Positions 14,857-21,321 of a DNA stretch of 21,321 nt are shown in pieces. A program made the translations under genes and the position numbers. The DNA is taken from contig JAGOBX010000008.1 of the NCBI GenBank assembly GCA_017999075.1, forward strand, positions 1 through 21,321. The letters run 5' to 3'. The stretch's first letter is position 1, and the number at the start of each line of letters is the position of its first letter. Origin of the DNA: JAGOBX01 sp017999075 [NCBI: Candidatus Babelota bacterium]. GTDB taxonomy: Bacteria > JAGOBX01. Below the pieces are notes generated by a model that was not told where the DNA came from, ran no database searches, and worked only from the letters and a program-made list of their open reading frames with translations.

Positions 14857-17800
14857 TTATTTTATCACTAAAATCTTGCCTATTTTCTTTTCTTCTCCTT
14901 TTTCAAGCATATAAATATATACGCCGCTTGCAACAGATTGCCCATGATCGTTTTTCCCATCCCAAATAAATCTGTATTGATTCTGACCTGTAGTATTTTC
15001 AGATATTATCTGACCTGTAACTGTAAATATCCTTAACCTTGTTCCAGGCTGAACATTATCAAATATAACATTATTATGACCTATGCCTGAATTCGGCTTA
15101 AACGGGTTCGGATAAACTTTCACATTACCCAAACCAAGATTCAAACTTATATTTGCTCCGAAAACAGAATATATTGAAAAATGATTTATTCTTACAGAAA
15201 CAAGTTTATTTATAGGATCATTAACGCTGTTAGTGACTATTTCCCATTGATTTGAATTTTCATTCAGCCAATAAAAATTCAAACTTGTTACAGGCATACC
15301 TTTAAATAAAGGAGAAATCGTACCGTCAACTATCAGATCATTGTCGTCATCAGGATAACTTATATACAACTGAATATAATTTGAATCAAAATTAGTAAGT
15401 TTTGTTCCATCGCTTTTTTCAAAATTAAATCCTTTTGTTGTTTCAACTAAATTTGTAATTGTTGATAACGGAACAAAATGTGTTAATTTTCTTATAGTTT
15501 CATTTGCCTGAGCTATTTGAGCTTTTATAGTTGAACTGAATGATAATGATTTTTCAAGTTTAACTTTCAAATTCGGATCAACATTCATAAAATACATATA
15601 AAATATTTCGTAAGGTATCACTATCATCGCATACGATTTTAAATAAGTTTCACTTACAAATGTAATAGGCGGGAATGGAGGCAACTTACTCTTTTTCATA
15701 AACAATTGAGTTTCAAATATTTTATTTTGAAAATTAATCGACACCTTTGTCATAGTATCAATGGCAGAATTAAGTTTAAATTCAGCTACTCCATTTGTAA
15801 TAGCAACACTGGAATCAACAAAATTAAGTTTTGATGAATTCAATGTTACCGTATTCCCGTCAAAACAACTTATTATACTTCCTTCATAACTTATCAGATT
15901 AACAAATACAGAAGTTGTACCTGAATTAGTTTGTGTCCATACTTTAAGCTGAGGTATATTGTCAGTCGAATAAATTTTAGTAACAATAAGACTGCTTTGA
16001 GTCATATCGCTTTTATTTGTAGCATTATCTTCCATCTGAATATAATATACATAATTTTTTTCATATTGAGCTGTATCATCTGTAAAATTAGCCGATGTAG
16101 TAGAACCAAGATATATTGGCAACGCCTCATTTTCTGTTAATCTGAAAATATTATATTGTTTAAAATCATCTCCGTATAATTCGTCTGACATATCAGGTTT
16201 GGACCATTTGAACGTTATTATAGGTTTTTCAGAAATAGCGTCAATAACTTTAGTTATTGTTCCTGAGTCAACAACTGGCGGATTATCCAAATCGCAATAA
16301 ACTGTTATTGTATCATAACTTACATTTGTATATTCATCTATTATTTTTACAATTAAAACATTTTCAGTTTTAACTAATAAATTATATGACAACTGTATTT
16401 CAGAGTTCCACTGATTATCATTTAAAATAACAGATGACTTATAATTATTATTTACATATATTGTCACCGTATTCCCGTTATCTGCCGAAGAACTTCCTTT
16501 AAGAAGCAGGGTAATAGAATTAGTATCATATTTTGAAACAGAACTTGTTATTGGATACAAAAATTTAATATTTACAGAATCATTATATTTTATAATAATT
16601 GTATCATAATCTGTTAATCCGTTAAATTTAGAAATAAGCTGCGCTGTCAAATAATTATTTCCTGAAGATAAATTAATGTCATTAAATTCAAATCCACCAT
16701 TTTTAATCTGAATATTTTCTGAAGTTAAATAAATTCCGTTAACAAATAATTTCACCGTATCACCGGCAAAAGAATTATATGAAATACCGCTTATTTTAAT
16801 TAAATTAACATTAGTACAGATGTTATCATTAGGATAGAAAATATCAACATCTACAAGTTTAATATAATTTACCATTATAGTGTCGAATTTTATTCTATTA
16901 AATTTATCTACAAGTTTTACTGCAACACTATCGCCAAGACCTGTAAGTTTAACTGTTCCGCTCCAGTTACCATTAATATTATTTAAAACATATTCAGATT
17001 GTTTAAACGAATTAACATAAAATTCTATTTTGTCGCCTGTATTAACATCATAAGAAGTTCCTGATATCATAATATATTCCGAACTTGTATCATGTAAATC
17101 TACAGGAGAAACAATTTCAATATAAGGATTATCAAAATAATTTATTGTAATATAATCCGTATCATATCTGCCGAACCGGTCTTTTACTAAAATACTGATG
17201 GTATTAGATTGCGATGATAAAAAAGCATTCAGCGTAAACGAACCGTCAATTGAATTTAAAACTGAACTTCCTGCTAAATTACCGTTAACATAAATATACG
17301 TTGTGTCGCCGTTTCCTGTGGATTTTGTAAATCCGGAAATATTAATTGAAGAATTATATGTATCATAATTTAATCCGGAATTTACAGGATTATTTATAAC
17401 AACATCAAGTTCCGGATAATAATATATTATTATTGTATCAAAAGCAGTTCTGTTAAAATTATCGGTTAACTGCAATACAATTGTATTAAATCCTGAATTT
17501 ATTTTTATATTATTAATTAACCAATTATCCGAATATCTGTTATTTATAACATCTTTTGAATCAGAATATAAAATTCCATTCAAATAAATAACTGCAAAAT
17601 CATTTTCTCTAACAGAAACAGTTGTTCCTGATATGGCTATAGTAGAAACATTGGTTTCATAATAATTATCCTGAACCGGCGAAGTTATTGAAACAACAGG
17701 TAAATCCAAATAATTCAGAGTAATCGTATCGTAATCTATTCTTCCAAACTTATCTGTAAGGGCAACATTAATTTTATCGTTTAACCCAGATATATTGCAT

Positions 17801-20800
17801 GTTAATGACCAGTTTTCATTATATGAATTTAAATTAACAAAATTTTGTTTTATGCCGTTAACAAATAATTCTATCGTATCATTCCCGTTAATATTCAACG
17901 ATGTACCTGAAATAATTATGTTTGTCAAACAAGTATCTGTATTATCTTCAGGCATAATTATTTTCACATCTATATCAGGCAGATAATAAATTACAATAGT
18001 GTCATACGAACAATTTGCCACTTTAGGTTTCAGCTGGAGCAGCAATATATTTTTCCCTGGCTCCAATTTTCCATTCAATATACCTGACCATTCTGTATCA
18101 CTCGACAAAATAAATTTCGTCAGAAAAACAGAATCAGAATTTATTGTATCCGATTCGTTATTCATTCTATAAACAAAAATAGAATCTCCAGTTACAGAAT
18201 TAAATGAGGTTCCGCTAAACATTATTGAATTTGAAAATGTATCAATAACATTATCGCACGGCGACTTTATTGAAATTATAGAATATCCTAGATATTTAAT
18301 TATCGACGTATTATATCTTGAAACACCGAATTTATCAGTAAATTTTACAACTATGCTGTCTCCGGCTCCTGCTAAACTTACTGTGCCTGACCAGGTTCCG
18401 TTCATTGAATTTATATTCGAAACAGAGCATAAGGATAATGTATCTCCATTGTAATACCTGATAAATATTTCTATTGTATCTCCATTATTTGAATTATAAC
18501 TTGTTCCTGAAACATTAATCATTTGAACTGCCGTCTCATAATTATCAACAGGCTCGATTATTGACACAGAAGGATTATCAAAATAATGAACTGTTAAACT
18601 GTATGTGTCGAATCTGTTTAACCCGAACCTGTCGTTTATTACTGCATAAACAGTATTTTGCTGAGAAGTCAAACTTGCCGTACCGCTGAATACATTTGAT
18701 ACACCGGTTAAAACCTCGGTATAATTCAAAACATTTCCTGTATAAATTTTTATAATATCTCCTGCACCTGCATTTGATAATGTTCCTGAAATATTTATGA
18801 TTTTAACATTAGTATCGTAACCTCCGAATTGAATAAATTCGATAGGATTTGTAACTGCAATACTTACTCCGCCATAATAATTTACAATAATAGTATCATA
18901 AATTATTCTGCCGAATCTATCAGTTAATTTAGCAACTATTGAATCACCAAAATTTGACAGCACAACAGTTTCAGCCCATATTCCATTCAAATCAGTTAAA
19001 TTAAATTTTGACTGATAAACTCCATTCACAAATAATTCTACTGTATCTCCTATTCTTGTAAATTCTGTTGTTCCGGAAATAATTATGTTTTTAAAAGAAG
19101 TATCATAATTTGACAATGGACTTGTTATAGCTAATTTCGGATATTTGTAAAAGTTAACCTGAACCGTGTCGTAACTTGTTTGTCCGTATCTATCAATAAA
19201 TTTCACTATAACACTGTCAGCATAATTTGATATAGAAACAGCTCCTGTCCATATACCATTCATTCCGATATTAACAACATTAGTCATAATTTGAGGAACA
19301 AATAGATTGTTTACATACAACATCACAGTATCGCCAGTATGATTATATTTAGTGGTTCCTGAAATTTGAACTATACTTGCATCAGTATCAATAATAACAG
19401 TTTTAGATGGAGAAGTTATAGCTAATGTTGGATTACCAAAATAATTTACAGTAACCCGCGAATATTTGAATTTTCCATCATAAAACCCCTGACCTGAGTA
19501 AATATATGCTACAACATTATTTACAGTTGTATCAAATGAATATGTAAATGGTCCTAACTTTACATTTGCGATATGAGTTAAATTAATATAGGTATCAAAT
19601 GATCCGCTATCAGAAGATAGAATATATGATGCCGTATCTTTACCATTTACAGTTAAATAAATAATATCTCCTGACCTGGTATTATACGTAGTTCCGCGAA
19701 TTTGTATTCCGGTTATATAAGTATCACTATTATTCACTGGATATGCAATCTGTATAGATACATTTCCTGAATCAAAATATTGTAACGTAATAGTATCATA
19801 AGCTATTCTTCCAAAACCATCTGTCAACTTAATTGTTAATTTATTATTTCCGTCAAGTAATGGAACTAAATCACATTCCCAATTCCCGTTGCGGTTTAAT
19901 AAAATATAAGTATCCGGTACTATCTGATAATATCCATTTACAAATACTTCTATGGTATCTCCCTGTCTTGAATTATTTGAAGTCCCTGATAAAGTGATTA
20001 TTCTTATATATGTATCATAATCAATTGAATCTGATGTTGTCGGATATTTTATTTTCACAGACAAATCAGGATAATAATTTACAGTTATTGTATCATATGC
20101 AATTGAATTAAAGCTATTGATGAGTTTCGCGGTTATAACGTTTATTGTATCATTTAAATTAATTTGAATGGAAAAATTATCTTTAAATTTTGTTATTGAA
20201 TATTTAGTATCATTCAATATTCCATTAATAAAAATTTCTACTGTGTCATTTGATACAGCATTAAACGTTGTTCCGGAAATAATTATATTTTTAACAAATG
20301 TATCATATAAATTTATTGGGGTGGTGATTCTAATAGATGGTATTCCTATATAATTTATTACCACTGAACAATTACTCGTCCTGCCAAATTTATCAGTTAT
20401 AACCACGAATACTGTATCATTGTAACTGTTTAAATTAATTCCATTAAAGCTCCATGAGCCGGAATCAGAAATAATGTTAGTAGTTCCTTGCTTATATGGA
20501 TGACCTATTTGTTCAACATATAATTCTACCGTATCTCCTGATCTTGTAAAACCTGTAAAACCTCGAATAGTAATTAAAGAATTATTAGTGTCACATTCAG
20601 TACTAGTAGGATAACTTATATAAATCAGCGGAGACGATAGGTAATTTATTGTAACCGTATCATAATAATTTCTCCCAAATTGATCTGTCAACTTAACCAC
20701 TACGGAATCATAATAACCATTCAAACTCACACTTCCAGACCAATTTGAATTCAAAGAAGTCATATTTATTGAATTGACTAGTATATTATTTACAAACAAC

Positions 20801-21321
20801 TGAATAGTATCATTTTTCTGAACATTTAGACTTGTTCCAGATATTGTTAAATAATTTATTGAAGTATCATACAATGTTACAGCAGGGTCGGTAATTTCAA
20901 TAACAGGCATATCAAAATAACTTATCACTGTAGTATCTTGAGAAGAAAGTAAATTAGGCATTATAGGATTAATAACAACTTTTATTATATCATTATATCC
21001 AGTCAAAACTGCACTTCCTATAAACGTACCGTTATTTGTATTTAATGTATAAACCGACTGCAACATTTCATTTATATATATTGCCACTGTATCTCCGATA
21101 AACGATTTATTAGTAGTTCCTGATATAAAAATAGTTTTTGTTTTTGTGTCACTATTATTTAACGGTGAAACAACTTTCACTATTGATTGATAATAATAAT
21201 TCACTGTTATTGTATCATAATATGTTCTTCCGAACTGATCCGTAACTTTCGCTGTTATGCTGTCTTCCTGCGCTGTTATATGCGCTGTCCCTGTCCACGT
21301 TCCGTTCATGCCTGTTATTAC
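14857..21321 (-). CDS. giant surface protein with tandem Ig-like repeats and FlgD/type IX-like C-terminal domain, N-terminus outside window
   Basis: The frame is open to the right edge: four codons (VITG) precede the first in-window Met and continue a repeat, so this is the C-terminal 2154 residues of a longer protein. From the N-terminal side come one partial and 17 complete Ig-like units of about 97 residues, an Fn3-like segment (about 1676-1780, PPVVDSG...ITFKWSKP), and a beta-rich stretch (SVFVNLISYEGSIIS). A less regular region then carries PDDDNDLIVDG and the recurring HFSIYSVFG phrase. The last 89 residues are a sorting-type domain. The units resemble bacterial Ig/glucodextranase-B-like domains with SGT..., GDT(V/I)ELFVNG and DSIVVKLTDKFGR..YDTITVNY. 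An extended adhesin or surface filament is the likely role. No catalytic motif is seen in the visible part. The PorV-like gene follows on the same strand. Confidence 0.9.
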   Translation of the reverse strand, partial: VITGMNGTWTGTAHITAQEDSITAKVTDQFGRTYYDTITVNYYYQSIVKVVSPLNNSDTKTKTIFISGTTNKSFIGDTVAIYINEMLQSVYTLNTNNGTFIGSAVLTGYNDIIKVVINPIMPNLLSSQDTTVISYFDMPVIEITDPAVTLYDTSINYLTISGTSLNVQKNDTIQLFVNNILVNSINMTSLNSNWSGSVSLNGYYDSVVVKLTDQFGRNYYDTVTINYLSSPLIYISYPTSTECDTNNSLITIRGFTGFTRSGDTVELYVEQIGHPYKQGTTNIISDSGSWSFNGINLNSYNDTVFVVITDKFGRTSNCSVVINYIGIPSIRITTPINLYDTFVKNIIISGTTFNAVSNDTVEIFINGILNDTKYSITKFKDNFSIQINLNDTINVITAKLINSFNSIAYDTITVNYYPDLSVKIKYPTTSDSIDYDTYIRIITLSGTSNNSRQGDTIEVFVNGYYQIVPDTYILLNRNGNWECDLVPLLDGNNKLTIKLTDGFGRIAYDTITLQYFDSGNVSIQIAYPVNNSDTYITGIQIRGTTYNTRSGDIIYLTVNGKDTASYILSSDSGSFDTYINLTHIANVKLGPFTYSFDTTVNNVVAYIYSGQGFYDGKFKYSRVTVNYFGNPTLAITSPSKTVIIDTDASIVQISGTTKYNHTGDTVMLYVNNLFVPQIMTNVVNIGMNGIWTGAVSISNYADSVIVKFIDRYGQTSYDTVQVNFYKYPKLAITSPLSNYDTSFKNIIISGTTEFTRIGDTVELFVNGVYQSKFNLTDLNGIWAETVVLSNFGDSIVAKLTDRFGRIIYDTIIVNYYGGVSIAVTNPIEFIQFGGYDTNVKIINISGTLSNAGAGDIIKIYTGNVLNYTEVLTGVSNVFSGTASLTSQQNTVYAVINDRFGLNRFDTYSLTVHYFDNPSVSIIEPVDNYETAVQMINVSGTSYNSNNGDTIEIFIRYYNGDTLSLCSVSNINSMNGTWSGTVSLAGAGDSIVVKFTDKFGVSRYNTSIIKYLGYSIISIKSPCDNVIDTFSNSIMFSGTSFNSVTGDSIFVYRMNNESDTINSDSVFLTKFILSSDTEWSGILNGKLEPGKNILLLQLKPKVANCSYDTIVIYYLPDIDVKIIMPEDNTDTCLTNIIISGTSLNINGNDTIELFVNGIKQNFVNLNSYNENWSLTCNISGLNDKINVALTDKFGRIDYDTITLNYLDLPVVSITSPVQDNYYETNVSTIAISGTTVSVRENDFAVIYLNGILYSDSKDVINNRYSDNWLINNIKINSGFNTIVLQLTDNFNRTAFDTIIIYYYPELDVVINNPVNSGLNYDTYNSSINISGFTKSTGNGDTTYIYVNGNLAGSSVLNSIDGSFTLNAFLSSQSNTISILVKDRFGRYDTDYITINYFDNPYIEIVSPVDLHDTSSEYIMISGTSYDVNTGDKIEFYVNSFKQSEYVLNNINGNWSGTVKLTGLGDSVAVKLVDKFNRIKFDTIMVNYIKLVDVDIFYPNDNICTNVNLIKISGISYNSFAGDTVKLFVNGIYLTSENIQIKNGGFEFNDINLSSGNNYLTAQLISKFNGLTDYDTIIIKYNDSVNIKFLYPITSSVSKYDTNSITLLLKGSSSADNGNTVTIYVNNNYKSSVILNDNQWNSEIQLSYNLLVKTENVLIVKIIDEYTNVSYDTITVYCDLDNPPVVDSGTITKVIDAISEKPIITFKWSKPDMSDELYGDDFKQYNIFRLTENEALPIYLGSTTSANFTDDTAQYEKNYVYYIQMEDNATNKSDMTQSSLIVTKIYSTDNIPQLKVWTQTNSGTTSVFVNLISYEGSIISCFDGNTVTLNSSKLNFVDSSVAITNGVAEFKLNSAIDTMTKVSINFQNKIFETQLFMKKSKLPPFPPITFVSETYLKSYAMIVIPYEIFYMYFMNVDPNLKVKLEKSLSFSSTIKAQIAQANETIRKLTHFVPLSTITNLVETTKGFNFEKSDGTKLTNFDSNYIQLYISYPDDDNDLIVDGTISPLFKGMPVTSLNFYWLNENSNQWEIVTNSVNDPINKLVSVRINHFSIYSVFGANISLNLGLGNVKVYPNPFKPNSGIGHNNVIFDNVQPGTRLRIFTVTGQIISENTTGQNQYRFIWDGKNDHGQSVASGVYIYMLEKGEEKKIGKILVIK
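14860..15126 (-). other. C-terminal sorting-type domain (FlgD-like Ig / type IX-like CTD) of the giant protein
   Basis: 89 residues with the recognised order of motifs: VKVYPNPFKPN, then NNVIFDNVQPG, LRIFTVTGQII, FIWDGKNDHGQSVASG, VYIYMLEKG and KIGKILVIK at the very end. In Bacteroidota such domains are the secretion signal for type IX export. Similar FlgD-Ig-like tails occur in many other phyla, where the export route is not established. Confidence 0.85.
16294..21321 (-). repeat. 17 complete + 1 partial tandem Ig-like protein repeats (about 290 bp each)
   Basis: Each unit opens with a hydrophobic strand ending in P (for example AITSP), then an acidic-Thr pair (DT or ET in 16 of 17), then an I-x-I-S-G-T-[TS] strand. 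GDT-[VI]-x-[LI]-[FY]-V-N-x, a G-x-W-x-G-like strand and D-S-I-x-V-K-[LF]-x-D-[KR]-F-G-R follow, closing with YDTI-x-V-N-Y. Units differ widely in sequence, with no near-identical neighbours, so the array is old rather than recently expanded. The recurring DNA word tatcata reflects codons for the YDT motif. Confidence 0.88.

Noticed and set aside
14843-14858. Perfect 16-nt palindrome AATTATTTAAATAATT overlapping the stop of the giant gene, followed by Ts on the minus strand
   Set aside because: It has only A/T pairs and no loop, in very AT-rich DNA. It is too weak to call a terminator, and the next gene lies on the same strand 71 bp on.
16294-21321. Periodic DNA words (tatcata, ttccgaa) about every 290 bp, considered as a CRISPR or regulatory repeat array
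   Set aside because: The spacing and words correspond exactly to codons of the YDTI and SGT motifs of Ig-like protein units; there are no identical repeats or unique spacers.

Overview
The window is AT-rich (about 30% GC by eye) and densely coded. It most likely comes from an uncultured, flagellated, double-membraned (LPS-bearing) bacterium. The evidence is a CMP-KDO synthetase (kdsB), a flagellar filament cap gene (fliD), a PorV/UPF0164-type outer-membrane barrel, and a giant exported Ig-repeat protein ending in a YPNPF...GVYIY C-terminal domain of the FlgD-like / type IX sorting kind. That mix occurs in Spirochaetota and in candidate phyla of the Elusimicrobia, Goldbacteria and Muirbacteria sort. 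The sequence alone does not decide the phylum. No rRNA, tRNA, CRISPR array, insertion sequence or phage gene was seen, and no gene-free stretch exceeds 300 bases; the longest gap is 1366-1512.

Left part, plus strand (1-6415), cytoplasmic housekeeping and signalling. It holds the 3' part of a sigma-54 enhancer-binding protein, a DeoD purine nucleoside phosphorylase, an L-fucose/arabinose-isomerase-fold protein, a GAF + degenerate GGDEF protein, an unrecognised 124-aa protein with a very strong ribosome binding site, kdsB and aroE. The last three overlap head to tail (8 and 11 nt) and look translationally coupled.

Middle, minus strand (6450-8561): a hybrid histidine kinase (5TMR-LYT-like membrane sensor, PAS, HisKA, HATPase, receiver) with its own TTGACA promoter. 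It converges on aroE.

Right part, minus strand (8644-21321), a cell-surface block. In transcription order: a giant surface protein cut by the window edge (17 complete plus one partial Ig-like repeats of about 97 residues, Fn3-like and other modules, sorting-type C-terminus); a PorV-like barrel; fliD behind a 15-of-16 match to the flagellar sigma-28 promoter consensus; an 879-aa exported protein joining a right-handed beta-helix to 12 repeats of a D-x-x-G-[N/D]-D-x-Y motif; and an overlapping 308-aa exported HEAT-repeat protein. A textbook intrinsic terminator for fliD lies inside the first codons of the 879-aa gene and encodes the basic part of its signal peptide. This could make expression of the beta-helix/HEAT pair depend on flagellar-gene readthrough or on translation. 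The sigma-28 promoter, the embedded terminator and the repeat protein pair are the most novel-looking features.
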